A DNA stretch of 64,000 bases, taken from the NCBI GenBank assembly GCA_025738555.1, contig JAOVFP010000005.1:2232001-2296000 (forward strand). Reading direction: 5' to 3'. The notes below the pieces were generated by a model. The model worked only from the letters and a program-made list of their open reading frames with translations. It searched no databases and was not told the DNA's origin. The stretch is from Cyathus striatus (taxonomy: Eukaryota; Basidiomycota; Agaricomycetes; Agaricales; Nidulariaceae). A program made the position numbers and the translations under genes. The stretch's first letter is position 1, and each line of letters begins with the position of its first letter. This document shows positions 13,201 through 25,803 of this stretch, one piece after another.

Positions 13201-14288
13201 CGGTGCTCCAGCATGAGTCAACCACTGCTTCGCCATTCTTGAACCTACACCAGGCCGACGAAACATCTCCAGCTCCTGAGGTAGAGGCAGTTGTTCCTAA
13301 ACATATTCCGCATCCTCTTCTCGAAGAGCTGGCTCAAGTAAGTCATCGATATGATGACCTCCAGCAGGCCTTCAGAGATTGCCACATGGCACTTGAAGCA
13401 TTAAAGAAGTCTGTCTTGTCGTCGACTGAAACGACGGCTGTATCGTTCCAAACTTCGGTATCAAAGCCAACTCAGATGATAGGCGGTATGTCATCGGAAA
13501 TTTTGACGGCTGTGTTGGATAGGCTCACCGACTACACTGAGAATGCACGGGTTGAGCTTGAAATCAAGGCGGGTGACGAGGCTCTGTTAGCGAAGGGATA
13601 CGAAACACTACTCTCCGTACCTGGGGCCCTATCCTTCAACGAGGACGAAGAGACTGATCTGTCTCGCCCTGATGAAGTGGAGGTAGAGATTCGAATGTTC
13701 GTTGAAGGGACGGATCCAAACATTCAGAAGGCCCATTCAGGCTTGAAGCAGAAGCTGGATAACCTCCAACATGATATCGCAGCTCTTAAGAGAGCCATCC
13801 ATAGTCCCGATGCTGAGGATACTGCATCTGCTGGTGGAGCACTATCTCTCGGTAAAGGTGAAGGAGGTGGCGGGTGGACATCGTGGATTCGTGGCACTCC
13901 GTCTCGACCGTCAAGCCCTGCTCCTGGGTCGGCAGCATCGGCAACATTCGGGAACATCATGACTACCCCCAGGCTGAGACAAGCACCATCCTTGATTTTC
14001 CAAAGCCATAAAAAGAGCAATGACCCTGTTTCCCACCTAGGGCTGCGTGTTCCTATGCCCAGCTTTGCGGTTCATGCCCCCTTATCCCACTCGCCTTCAT
14101 CCCCTCCCCGTTCTAGGACGGTCTCAACGATGTATATGCTAGGACTTGGCGCTTTACGAAGTCCAAGCGGGGTGGGCGCTCCTGGCGCTCATCAGCGTCA
14201 ACCCTCCATAACTGGAGCCGTATATTCTAGAGCTGATCCTGAGGTTACAGAATCGGAGACGGATAGCGAAGATACCGATATAGAGTAA
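10212..14288 (+). CDS. Large coiled-coil protein of unknown function
   Basis: Three exons (10212-10301, 10355-11193, 11243-14288) join in frame to 1324 residues. Residues 1-165 and about 215-420 are predicted coiled coil, rich in Glu, Lys, Leu and Arg heptads (for example LNERVAQLERENTLLTTEL; MLQKAMEALKTRHEA). A Ser/Thr/Pro/Glu-rich, probably disordered middle spans about 460-1000, then a second helical segment starts near LLEELAQVSHRYDDLQQAF, and the tail has basic, Ser/Pro-rich sequence ending in an acidic cluster. The first intron needs a GC donor (CAG|GC) at 10302. An upstream helix in another frame (10123-10212) suggests the real start is further left and that one extra base near 10215 breaks the frame. 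The architecture resembles vesicle-tether or cytoskeletal scaffold proteins, but I recognise no named family. Confidence 0.82.
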
Positions 14289-14790
14289 TAGTGATGTTGA
14301 TGGGATATGACTTGTTAGACCAAATGCTGTTGCTTTGGCAGAGAAAGGACATACCAGACATCGATGTGTATTAGTTAATAATTTATGAACCAGCCTCTTG
14401 CTAGCTTCTAAATAGCTATAGGGATATGTATTGGACTTCGGACGTGGCAATGGAGAACTTTATTTTATTTTCGAGTTCAATGTCTATTAATTTTCGTAAC
14501 TCTTAAACTAGACTATATGTAAAACTATATATAATATACCTAATGTTTGCTCCGTTGAGGGATCCGGGTACTAGTAGGTGGCAATAATAGTATTCAGAAG
14601 TTCACTATATTACAACTTCAGATGGACGTGCCCCTCACCGACAGCGACCTTACTATAGTCATTTCCCCAATTCTATCTTACTGTATATCTCTGGATCACA
14701 ATACGCAAGTATGCAAGCAATAAAAAGAGGGTTCCATTAAAGTATAGTCTCAACACAATACTGGCCAGCTACGTCAATTTTTAGAACCTT
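14289..14790. other. Convergent intergenic region
   Basis: It lies between the stop codons of two converging genes and is AT-rich after 14390, as expected for 3' untranslated and termination sequence. Nothing else was seen. Confidence 0.5.
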
Positions 14791-16861
14791 CTAGTCAACC
14801 TCTTTCAGCCTCACGGAGCTTTCTTTCCCGTCCGAATAGCGACTTCCACTGTAGGCCAATGCAGACTGTCCCGCAATTCCAACAATGGCAGCTACCGTCC
14901 TGCTCAAATAATACTGCCAATTTTTATTCTCCTTTCGTGTTCTGCTGGTTTCTGGTGGCGATCGCTTACCTACCATACCCTGCCATAGCTCTTGTTCCAC
15001 TACACGTACCACTGAAGTGGCATCAAGAAGTCCGTCTGGTCCATGGTATTTCATACCATTATAGATTCCCTTGATATCCTCTATAATGCCATCATCCTCT
15101 GTATTCCCGAGCACGCAATACTCGTCCCAAGAATCCAGAAGATCCAAAATGACACCCTTCAACACGAACATGTCTACAGTCCGATTGGTCAACTTCACCG
15201 CATTTTCATCCAACATATTAAAAGACCACAGGTCCAGAGACAAGGAACTCGCAGTCTTGGCTTTAATATGGTATAAGGAAAGGAGGAATAGGAGAATGGC
15301 TTTGTAGTAGAATATGGACCGCTCATGGTGACTCAAAGCGTTTGAGTCCGAGGACCTCGCATCCACTGGACGGATGGACTCAATAAGACAAATGGCAGCG
15401 AAAAAACGTTCGTGAGTCAATTCAGGATTTGTCTATGTGGTCATTTATTAGGTATATAAATCATGGAAGAATAAACCACTTGCCGCAGGCCCATTCCTAG
15501 GTTGTATATGTTTTCTCGCTCGCCAACCTTTCGCCATGGAAAATTTAACAACAAGCCCTACACTCGAAATTCGATGATAGAGAACAACGTGGTTCTCTTC
15601 GCAGCATTTCAACATATCAAAGCATACGTCTGCAGTATGTTTTCGTACTGCAGACTCCATGACCCTCGTCGACAACCCAATAACAAAAATCGGAGCAACA
15701 ATTGCACACGCCTTGATGCGCTTTTCTTTCTCGTACACCGATAGATTATCACTTTCATATGTTCGAAGCCAGTGCCGCACATTGCTAAGAAGTTCGCGGA
15801 AAATATCGCGCTTGGAGAATATAGATATTGTGCCGAACAACATCGCATGATCGCTTATATCTCGTCGCGCATGGTTAAGCAGTACATGTAGTACACAGAG
15901 GAAATCTTCCAGATTATTCTCCCTAATTGTTTGATAAAGGACCAGCTTTACTATAAGCTCTCCTACTGCGTACATATGGTCGTCAATGTCTTTATTCCAG
16001 CCTGAGGTGTACCCCTTCGTCGATGGAGAATTACTTTGACTCGTCCAAATCCCTAAAAGGTAGGAGTTTTTGGCTTGTTTGGCTCTCGGTAGTCGCGGTG
16101 GGATCCCAAACGCGAGCAGCATATATATACCGGATACAATTCCCAATGTAATGATATTCAGGATAAATATGACCACGTTGTACTGCTTGAAGAAAGCGAC
16201 CGAGCCCACATAAAACAGTAACAAAGAAACATGAAGCAGTCTCGGAATAGACGCAACAATCCTGTCCATGTTGACTTTATGTGCCCATTCATGCGCCTGC
16301 ATACGATTCATAACACAGTTCTTGGGAGTTCCCTGATGTAGCGTCTTCAGCTCGTAGGATCTGGACCATTGCTGAATTATAATCGCCCCCAGTGCTGCCA
16401 CAAGACTAAATCCCAGACTAACAAACCAGAGACAGTTTCCTACAAGGACCGACACAGGTGTAGTATCCGATGTCGTATCGAATTGAAATGCTTCCGCTAT
16501 AAATGCTGTCAGGACAGCTGAAAATAAACCAGCCTGTGAGATGTTTTCAGATTATCATTACCGCACTTGCTTAGTTATGCCAATCTATACTCACGAAAAT
16601 CAAGATGGAGTCCATATTTCCCCTCCAACGATTTATTACACCGCTATCCAATGTCTCCGCCTGGGCGTTGTATAGTGTCCAGAATGTGTTTTCAGCAGCT
16701 TCGTAAGTTATTCCCGAGACATCGTTTCCGTCGTCATCGTCTGAGTCAGACATGAATTGCTCGTATGTTGCTGTGTTTAATACTGCAGTCAGCCTTGTGT
16801 CATAGTATGCACCCCCATTAAGATTGAAAGTATGAGATCCCTGGACCGGAAAAAGAGGCAT
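14791..16861 (-). CDS. DUF6535-domain membrane protein
   Basis: A member of the Agaricomycete DUF6535 family, function unknown. Exon 1 (16861-16595) carries an acidic run (SDSDDDDGND) and the family start FWTLYNAQAETLDSGVINRW followed by MDSILIF; after a 61-nt intron, exon 2 begins at 16533 with AGLFSAVLTAFIAEAFQ. Further landmarks are the membrane helix CLWFVSLGFSLVAALGAIII, QQWSRSYELKTLHQGTP, then HVSLLLFYVGSVAFF and a third helix near VVIFILNIITLGIVSGIYML. The C-terminal part (from about 15420) is helical and soluble-looking and ends at 14791. The junction between about 15560 and 15430 does not resolve: an acceptor at the ACATAG before 15437 needs a phase-0 donor that I cannot find, so a one-base error or a non-canonical intron is likely. 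Start at 16861 is the first ATG in the open frame; 16753 is an alternative. Confidence 0.82.
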
Positions 16862-17742
16862 GATATAAGGCGCCAGATAAATTGAATTGAACGTTAAGGA
16901 TAAAGCTGTTGAGCACAAGGGTATTTTATAGATGGACTGACAGCTGTGATCTGAACTTCCCAGAAGTGGGTAACTTGGTGGGAGTAACTGTTGTCTGATC
17001 TACTTATTACACTCGCGTGACACGGTGAAGATATATATCCCCACTTGCTGCCAGAGGCTGCCGGTTCTAAAAAAATGTCATCAGACGTTACAATCTTCTA
17101 ATTATAGCATCTCGCCGAACTGAAAAGAAAGTGTTCCTTTGGAAATAGAACATCGTACTAAACTAGAACGAGAAAGAGTTGAGAGACTGAAACTGGACTG
17201 AAAGATTGTAGCTTGTAAGCTGATCGTAAGTAAGTGTGGTGAAACCTATAGTTTCTGTGATGCCAACTGTGGATAGGCTAATGAACCATGCGCGATATAC
17301 GAGAGAGGATACGACCATCCAACCTTTGCCAGGACACGTTCCCAATACACAAGCAGCCAAAAGAATCGCCATCCAGCAGATGGCATCCCAGCATCAACCG
17401 CGCCAGGTAGCTCCCACCCCACCTTTCGCATACAGGCAACACAGAATACAGAACAGAGAGAAGTCTGAAGAACGCATCTGGTATACAGCTCAATAGAAAA
17501 CCTCCACGCGGCCAACCAGGTCCGCCATCGGTGGTAAGTATGTTGTAGCGAAGAGCAAAGGGGAAGAAGGAAGGTAAGAGGACGCGCCGATATTGTTGAT
17601 CATGAAACTTGGTGAGACAAAATACCGTAAATGATAAGAAACTTATAATCCATCTTATACGCCATCATCCCTCTCCTCCAGCATACCACTAGCACCAACA
17701 ACGTACACCCTCCGCGTAGCCTTATCCTCCTGCATGCTGCTA
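16862..17742. other. Intergenic
   Basis: Upstream region of the DUF6535 gene. Short overlapping open frames occur on both strands (for example minus 17163-17372), but I could not support any as coding. Confidence 0.4.
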
Positions 17743-18033
17743 TTAAACAACGATAACGGGAACTCCTTGTTGCTGCTGCCAGTGGGTGTGCGCTGCAGAC
17801 CAGTACTCTCTTCTCTCGCCATGAGGTGGGTAGGAAGGTGGGGCTGGAACGTCCTCGAAGTTGCTAACGAAAGACTCTGAGCTTGTCTCGATGTCCGATG
17901 CGCCATAAGTCCATTGAGACTGCGCTGGGTTTCATTCAAAGTTGAATGCGAGTTGGTAGGAATCAAAGAAATTTGAAAGAAATTTGATTTTTGAGGGGTG
18001 GGACTGATTGTCAATTGAGGTGGTTGTCACCAT
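17743..18033 (-). pseudogene. Short frame of 96 codons broken by one TGA
   Basis: From the ATG at 18033 the minus strand reads in one frame to a TAA at 17743, interrupted only by TGA at 17932-17934. The residues after the stop look protein-like, with an acidic Ser-rich stretch, then DVPAPPSYPPHGERREYW and a Gln run ending in VPVIVV. Alternatively the first half is intron and the second half is the last exon of a gene whose start lies upstream; an acceptor-like AACCCAG sits right after the TGA. No family recognised. Confidence 0.3.
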
Positions 18034-18284
18034 GTCACGCCTGTGTCTGATTTCAAAGTGCGGCTGGAGGCTTTTCTCGTCATACATCCAACTCACCGCC
18101 TCACCTACCTCACCTACCTCACCAAAATCTCGGCCTGTTTTGATCCATTACCGCGATAATTGTGATATGATAAATTGAAATATAAGTTACAACACCACAT
18201 ACTAGTATATCAATACAACAAACAACGTGCGTAAAGTTCATGAGACACAATTACAAGAACCCATCCCCTCCCTCAAATCACCAG

Positions 18285-19723
18285 TCACCAACTCATCACA
18301 AAAATTGAAATGGTAATCAAAACCTCAAGCCCTCCCTCCATAAATGGCTCCAACACAGTCAGAATTCTTTCCTTCAGCTCTTCCCCGTACCTATCCCTGG
18401 GAATAATACATTTGATGGATTCCAGCTTCTTCTCTATACGATTCGCAAAGTTCCCTTCAACGCGCGAAGCCACAAGATCACGAAGCGCACCACAGTCATA
18501 CAACTCAAATCGCCCCCCAAAACCATTGAAAGGTAAAAACAAAAGGGACAAATTCGTCAATTTCGGAAGAACCAATCCACCACTTCTCGCAGTGAGCATT
18601 TTCAAAACATCACTAGGATTCCAGACACCGCCAATACCACAGCTGAAATTCTCAACATCCTGAAATTTGATTAACATTGTTTGCAATTTAGCCGCCGCTT
18701 CAGGCTCATTTCTATTGGGGAATATTCCAAGATGAAATCTGAAGGTCGTTATCCCAGAGAACTGGGCTGCGAAGGGTTCGTGTTGGCCTACAGCAATCCT
18801 CGCTATCGACATATGTAAGTCCTCCATAAATGGAAGTTCAAAGTCCCTGAAAAGTTCGTAGCTGAACGATCCGTGAGCGACGATGCGTAAACGGCGAAGG
18901 TGTTCAAGGATCATAGTAGGTGTACGACACCGCAAAGTTGGCCATCGCATTTCTTGAAGGCATGGTTCGTCATTATTTCGATAGGAATCGCACTTCAAAG
19001 AAAAAATACCAATTTCCAAATTTACAAGGTCCGAAAGCAGAGTTCGAACATGAGAAATGTAAACATTTTCTATGAAAACGTATTTCAAGTTTTCATATGA
19101 AAAAGTTATGGGCGATTTTCTGTGTAGAAGTTCCACGTTTCCTCTTGTTTCGAAATATAGCAGCTTGGGGGAATTCTTAAATATATGGATAGAGGTGGGT
19201 GTAAGTACACACCACTTTTCACAACCTAAGGAAAGATACTCCAGTTGGGGAAATACCGGAGGTGGATAGACAAGTTTCACGAGAATGCTATCAAGATTCA
19301 TATGAGAGAGAATCTCGAGCTTTTTGATACGTGGAGCAAAATTGATGGCTGTGAGGAGTAATGACCTTGCGAATGGGAGGTTCATCCCTTTGAAGTCGAT
19401 TCGAAGACTCACAGGTGGGTTTGGGGCACATTTCATCCAAAACTTTAAGAGTGACTCTGCATTTTTATAGCTCCCTTCCCAAGAGTTGGATATTGTGATC
19501 TCCAATTTCCACCAGAGATGTGGCATATTGAGTACTGCCTGCCTCCATGATCTGCATATATGACACAGGAGCAGCGGTGACTCCAGTGGACTTGGATGTA
19601 GTGGTGAGAGAGAGGAACGTTTGCGAATATGATGTTCAGAATCTCAAACAGAATTCGATGTACTGGTGAAGAGGTCAAGTTATTCGCTGCCTTTATAGCT
19701 AATGTTTGATCACGCAGTTGCAC
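18285..19723 (-). CDS. F-box protein with LRR-like C-terminus, frameshifted near its start
   Basis: F-box proteins bind Skp1 and present substrates to SCF ubiquitin ligases. The minus strand is open for 413 codons from ATG 19526, and the residues just before it, in the same frame, are SPLLLCHICRSWRQAVLN followed by MPHLWWKLEI, the second half of the typical basidiomycete F-box. The first half, VHRILFEILNIIFANVPLS, lies one base out of frame at about 19700-19620. The switch falls in the GAGAGAGAG run at 19605-19614, where a repeat-length error is plausible. The rest has irregular leucine-rich spacing (LEYLSLG, LVNLEIGIF, LPKLTNLSLLFLPF) as in other fungal F-box/LRR receptors. No ATG precedes the F-box within the open frame, so the exact start is unresolved. 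Confidence 0.72.
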
Positions 19724-21065
19724 GTCTGTTTTTGGGATGATTCCAACTTGGGTTTCTGATCTATATCTTCCCTAAGTACAGGCTGTAAGCCAAAATCATA
19801 TCTGAGAAGCACAAGTATGAAGATCATTCTTACCATGATGTAAGTCTAAGTAGTGGTTATAGTGGTTGATGAAATTACTTACGCTCCTTCCTTGCTTTAA
19901 TAGTTTTCAGACTGTAGTCGTATTGAGCATCCATTCAGTGACTCAGACAGCGTCAGTGAAGGTATGTTTAAAATTTGAATAGGACATGGTTAATAAAATA
20001 TGCATGTGACAATTCAAAATTTATGTCCACCCCACAGTGATTGGCTTAATAGATGCTAAAAGAATCGTACTGATTTCCTTGTAAGTAATTAGCAGAATCG
20101 TTTATTTCAGGGGACCAACAAGAATTTTGTGCTAAGGTATAAGAAGTTTGTGCCGGTGCGGGCATCTTTAACGCATTCAAATTAAGGACCCCATGGATGG
20201 TTTCAAATTGGTTTCATACATCACTAGTATGTATATTTATGCTGAAATTTCGCACACGAAATCCAACTTAGTGGGATACTGGCGAGTGGTTCACAGCGTC
20301 GCCTTCCGAATCCGATTATTAAGGTCTGCTTCCTAGATTTCATTGTGAGGTCTTCGAACCAAAAATAAATAGTAAATAGTTAATGCTTTCGAAGTCGCAT
20401 TACTGCGGCGTAATATGACATCACCATGCGTGAATTAATTTATGAAGTTTCCCTTAAAGTGTTAGCCTCAGTAGACTCTTCTATCTGGACAAGATGAAGA
20501 ACTTTCATTCCTCTTGTAATTTCCGTGATTCTCAAAATACTCACTCTGACTTTGTTCTGAGTTGAGGTACAATGTGGGCTATGTGGCCGTTGTGAATGTT
20601 TACGATAGGCTATGAGACTGAAGCATAAATGATAGTAGCCGTAAGCGTTGACTCATATACAAGTGAGAATGTGCTTCAGGCCTCAGGTTCGAGCCGGTTG
20701 ACAGTTGTAGGTGGCACGTTGATGTGTAGCTTTATCTATCCCCTTTTGGGAATAGGCGGGAGTCGGTCCCGACTCCCGACTTTCCGAGCTTCTATTTGAC
20801 TCGCTGCCTATAAAGGTATCTAGCGCGACAATGCCACCACGTTTACCTCGGGTTTCCCATTATTAGCCTGTTCCCCATCTAATAGTCAAGTCATGCGTAT
20901 TGAAGATATCTACAGTTGTACAAGTGTTTATTTGGTGATGGTACAGTATGATAGGAGTGCGAGTCGAAGTCGATTTTGAATGTGCAAGATGAAAAGAAGA
21001 TGAAGATGATTAGCAGGAAGCAATGTAAGGAGAAGGCAAAGTCGATTGGAAATGTAAGTAGCAAG
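19724..21065. other. Intergenic with a promoter-like cluster
   Basis: No reading frame of note. A perfect palindrome followed by a TATA box is annotated separately at 20757-20815; a short plus-strand frame beginning MPPRLPRVSHY follows at about 20830 but stops at once unless spliced. Confidence 0.4.
20757..20815 (+). promoter_or_regulatory. 10-bp perfect inverted repeat 30 bp upstream of a TATA box
   Basis: CGGGAGTCGG and CCGACTCCCG are separated by only two bases (20757-20778). TATAAAG follows at 20809-20815. Spacing fits a binding site for a dimeric regulator next to a core promoter, but I could not identify a convincing transcribed gene downstream. Confidence 0.35.
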
Positions 21066-21655
21066 TCAATTCGACAAGTCAAGCTCAAAATCGTCGCTGG
21101 CCCGCGTGACGAGATGAATTTTGCGTTTTGAGAGATTCTGTTTCAAGGAGTAGAGTGAAGTCTGCGTAGGACATTGGCATAAATCAAGAATCGTAAGTCC
21201 AAATATCGTACCTGAGCAGAAGAGAGTATTGTTTTACACTTTTCGTTTATCTTTTTGTTCTTACGAGCTTGGCTACCCCCAGATTTCAGAGTTTCACCCG
21301 AGGTTTGGCGTGTAATTTCCGGTTCATAGTCCAAAATATCAGGCTGAAAAATCATCAGCTATCATCGGAGAAACAGAAGGCAGAATATTACCAATAGGAA
21401 GCTACAACTATCTTCGAAACTTTCCTTTCTACGGATATCTAGGACATTCTGCCAAAATGTGAGCGTTCATCTCTGCACATGAGCCAGCTTACGACTTACT
21501 GTTATGTATTCAGAGCGGCTGGAATGGCGCAGGTTAGGACCATAGTCCTCCTGGCGAGTAGTGCGATAATAATCGGGTAGATCGGTTGGTGGGCACCTCT
21601 TGGAGGAGGTGAAGAGGAAAGAAAGCGTTTGCAAAGGGCGCCAAAGATTAGGCAT
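21066..21655 (-). CDS. Small four-exon protein of unknown function
   Basis: Four exons join in frame, all at phase 0: 21655-21500, 21448-21392, 21343-21212 and 21161-21066, giving 146 residues. All three introns are GT-AG and 48-51 nt, the usual size here. The predicted protein is basic in the middle (QARKNKKINEKCKT) and ends acidic (RASDDFELDLSN). It has no signal peptide or membrane helix. I recognise no family. The consistent phase and intron length argue that it is real, but the lack of homology knowledge keeps confidence moderate; the start could lie further upstream. Confidence 0.45.
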
Positions 21656-24600
21656 TTGTGTATGTAATCGATCTTGCTGAGAGAGAGAAGGAGAGAGGGA
21701 TTGTCAAGGAGACGACAACAAGAACAAGAGCAAGAAAAAGAGCAAATGAATGGAGGGCTGCGGTTGTCAAGCCACAGGAGCGAGCGAGCGAAACAAGAAG
21801 GGAGTAACAATAGAAACAGACTGCACAAACTTATAAAGCTGCGAAAGCAATCTGCGAAGGCCACGAGGCAGCCCACAGTGGGTGTCGTAACTTGCTCAGT
21901 AATGCTAATATATCGCCATTTCAGGGCTTCCCAGAACAAGCACCATCTCTTGACTAGGAAAGAAGCGAAAATGGGGTATATAAGTCGAAAATGAACAGAA
22001 ACTTCACCCGATCAGATACCCCCACCTATACTCATGATGGAAAATGACTCGAAAGCATGAGAATGCGGCGGGGAGCGTCCCACGCTTCGGGGCGGTAGAA
22101 GCGGGATTACGGCGCTTGCTGGGCTGGCGTTCGGCCACGTTCCTTGGTGCCTGCGATCAGTACATGCATTTGGGAGAGGAGTGATATCTCCACCGGTCGG
22201 TGCTGTGCGATCGTTGATGAAGAGCATGCGCTGACGTGCTATAAGACCCTCGATGCCTGTGCAATGGAGAATGCTCGTCTATCACCTGTTCTGGTACCTT
22301 CAACTAGGTCTCGATGCTCAGCCCACTGTCCGATCAGAAATGAAGATGTGAGTTCAAAGCTGAGGCAATGTCAGTAACGGTCCACCAAGAAGTAAAACTT
22401 GTATTGTTAGAATTAAGACAAAAGTGAGCGATGTAGATAAAGTAGTCATTTCTCCAACCATGAAGATCTAGCACAATAAGATACCCCATTCTTCTAAAGA
22501 CCAAGTGCACCGTAGTCGACATCATCCCACTCACGTCGAACAAGCACAACACCCCATCATGATCGTGAAAGCTTAAGTACGAGTATTAATGCACCACGAG
22601 GCGGGAGCACTGGCCAGTCGCAATTGGAAAGCATGGTACGGGGGAGCAAGTGAGCAACTACAACCATCCGAGACCGTCCTATGAACGACATACGCAACAT
22701 TATGGCAATGAATAGTCATATCGAAGAGATACGGAAGGTGGTCATTTCATCAATCACGAAGGTTCAGCAAGAAAACCCATCTGAGCCCTCCATTTCTACC
22801 AATGCCTCCAATAACATGCTCTACGCAATCATCAAACGCAGCGCAGATACCATGAGCAAAACAACATGGAAATAGTGAACGTGAGGTAACGGAGAAATGC
22901 CACAGCATACGACGAGCGCAGCACTGCAGATGGGGCACACCTGCACACGTTTCGCTAGGCAGTCCAGCATCATGGTCAAGACAGATAAACTGGTTAGGAG
23001 CAGCGATACGAATGCAGCGGCACGACGAAGAACGAGCGCAAGCTCCATGCAATTAGATGACATGCCAGGGAGGGGGGAGGTGGGTAACCAATCCACGCCA
23101 TCTATGGACATCGTCTAACGAACTAGAGAGCTAGGGTCGAGTGAATAGCGATATTCGGGCCCTTGTCGATTCGAAGCGGGCATTGGTATCTGCCCGCCCC
23201 GACTAGGCCCCGACGGTCGCCTCGTTCTCTACCCAGCTCACACATCGCGCCCAATCCATCCATAACTGTATACAGAAGAGACTCCCTCTAATAATGGCAT
23301 ATATGAAGCATTCGGCGGGCTCCGTGCCCGCTTCTAGCAGAACATGCCGCACAGGCACTTCGTCGGGAGGCGCCGCGCACAGACCAACGTGACTGTTATG
23401 TCACGGTCACAGCATACGAAGAAAAAAAGTTTCTTCGTCGACCAAGAGGGTCGTTGAAAACAGGAATAAGATAAAAGATTCGGATGGTAGATCTCTCCAT
23501 CTAACCCACTTGTGGTGGAGATATTCGGAAAGACTCACCTTGGAAGTTGTGTTGACGCATAGGACGGGGTAGCGCCCAGCCCGGAATGAACAGCCGATGC
23601 GCTCTGGATGATAAACTGAAGGAAACGATGAGCATCACGATGTCATATTCTGACGAAGGGTGTTATTCCGGTTCTCCTCGCATTCTAAGCCCTACGCAGC
23701 GCTCGGGGATGCTATCGTTCGCTGGACTTTTCAGATTGTAAACTGTAATCCGAATCAGAGCAACCGTCGGTCGGACACCCTCCCAGTGCCCGAAACTGTG
23801 TTCGAGGAAACAGCATCGTGATGAGGTCCTAATAGGTAGGGCGGGGCCATGATCGGCATTGATATAAGATGAATGTCCAGTACGAGTTGGTCTGGACGAT
23901 ACACATCCTCAGAAGTGGTCCTGCGATTGAATGAAATGACAATAAGGGTTTCATTGCACTTTAGCGCTTCAGCTTCCACTAACGCTTTCCTATCGCTCGC
24001 CGGATGTTGGGGCTCCAACAGATGAAGAGAGTAGCCGTCGCAAAGACGATGTACCGAAACGTGTACCACAACGTCTCGAACTAGCGGAGCCCTCGGACGC
24101 GATATACAGCTCACATTCCTCGACACAGGCTATGTATATGCGATAGTTCGAAGTTGGAACGAGTTGTCGATGATATGCAGACCTATGGACAGCCGGTGAA
24201 GAACCAAGTTGAATATTTAGTCGTGTGCGAGCTGGGTCATTAGATTGACAATGTACATCGTCAGCAGTGGTCCACCTAATGGAATGAAATACGACTCACC
24301 AGCGTTATTCCAACGCCTATCCTCGCCATGAGCCCTCCAACATTGCTTTTCTGTATCCAACCTCTTTCCAAGTTCACTGGCACCGCTCAAGCGCTCGCCG
24401 CCCCCCTGCGCACTTGATGCATATACTAATCATGCGCTCTTGTTTATTACAAGCCAGCATAAGCACATTCAGCTGGGATCTCGCCTATGGATATGACCGG
24501 GGTTAGATGAGGAGACTAGATGCCTTTCGAGCGTTATTGATAACGAAATGCCTTGGATAACAATGGATTCTGGACGGATATGCCAGCAGCCAGAGTCCCA

Positions 24601-25803
24601 TACCGGTAGCTTGGTCGGTGAAACAATTGTCAATAAATTGCAACGAAATTCGAGTTGAAAATTCGAAGCTTTCACGTGACCAAACGGGCGCCTACACTAT
24701 CAATTTCTTGTCGTTTTCTAGTGACCCAATTTCCAACCAATTTCTACCAGCTGCATGTTTTTCTCCAACTTTTCTCTTGATTCTCTTTCGTGGTACTCAT
24801 GGATACCTCGACAAAACTTTTGACTTTTGGGTGCAACTCTGGTACAATGCAATATCTGGCTAGACTCGTTGACGATAAACAAATCGAACAACAATCGAAC
24901 AAGATGTTTGAAAGTTTCACACAGTGGCTCAGTGGCAGTGAGCAGACTTATTTGAAGACACCCTCGCCCCTTTACTAGTAGAGGGCTACTAGTACATGCA
25001 ATTTCCGTGGTATTTCCGCGGTACTACCTACGGTACAATTCCCACTATGAATACTACGATAAGAATCGTCACGATATGGCGCTAAATTTTGACGCCTGGT
25101 TCTACAACCTTCTAGAAAGTGCCATAGGCCCGCACATCAGATTGACAAGACTATGGCTAGGACTCTCCTCGTTCCTCCATGACTACATGACTACTTTAAC
25201 TTATTACTGCGCCATCTCGTGACCACAGGCATATCAACGCGTGATCGCGTTTCGACTCCCTTCGAGAAGCTTCCTGAATCCTGACGGGATTGGTACGCGC
25301 TATAAGCCTGTATTGTAGCTACTTCAGGTATGTCGTATTCATATTGTTATCCCATTTTTTCTTAAATGTACATGTAGATGTTTATGATATACTGCCCATA
25401 TTCATTTACTATTGTCGGTACACATTAGGCCGAAGAAAAGCAGCGAAATTGGGAGCAGCATGCTAGCGTCCTATGCGTCCGGGAGATGATGGATGACCCA
25501 CTGTAACCCCCGCTTTTGTAACTACTGACTGGTGAAAACAGGCCCAAATATTCGGTCATATTGGGGTGTTGGTGGAATGTGCTCGAAGTTGCTGGTACGG
25601 ATTTGCTGATTTTGGTAACCGCCATCCGAAAGGTCGTCCGTGTCATGTGAGATGAGTACGGGAATATTGCAACATGCGTATACGGCGCGCACCGAAGTTT
25701 ATAACACTATTAGTCTACTACCGACTACTCCATCCAAAGTTTATCCTCCCACCTCCATTTAAGCCTTCTTTTTTGGCAGTAAATACCTGTTCCTACTCGT
25801 GTC
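21656..25803. other. Region without a supported gene, with remnants
   Basis: Open frames on both strands are short and give no known domain. Features seen: a TATATAAG at 21977-21984 followed by a 46-codon plus frame at 22044-22184 (starts MTRKHENAAG), an open minus frame of hydrophobic character at 22821-23111 with a CPIC motif, and a stretch at about 23377-23640 that resembles, in order and spacing, the flank found upstream of both NLRs (27800-28020 and 53960-54180), so it may be an older copy of the same flank. Confidence 0.35.

Noticed and set aside
10519..14020. Minus-strand open frames opposite the coiled-coil gene
   Set aside because: They overlap a 1.3-kilo-residue frame with clear coiled-coil content and have no splice or family support.
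20630..20720. tRNA-like B box (ggttcgagcc near 20687)
   Set aside because: No acceptor stem or cloverleaf pairing could be drawn around it.
21502..21939. 145-codon minus-strand frame rich in Ser, Cys and Leu
   Set aside because: Mirror of a purine-rich repeat on the plus strand and overlaps the first exon of the better supported spliced gene.
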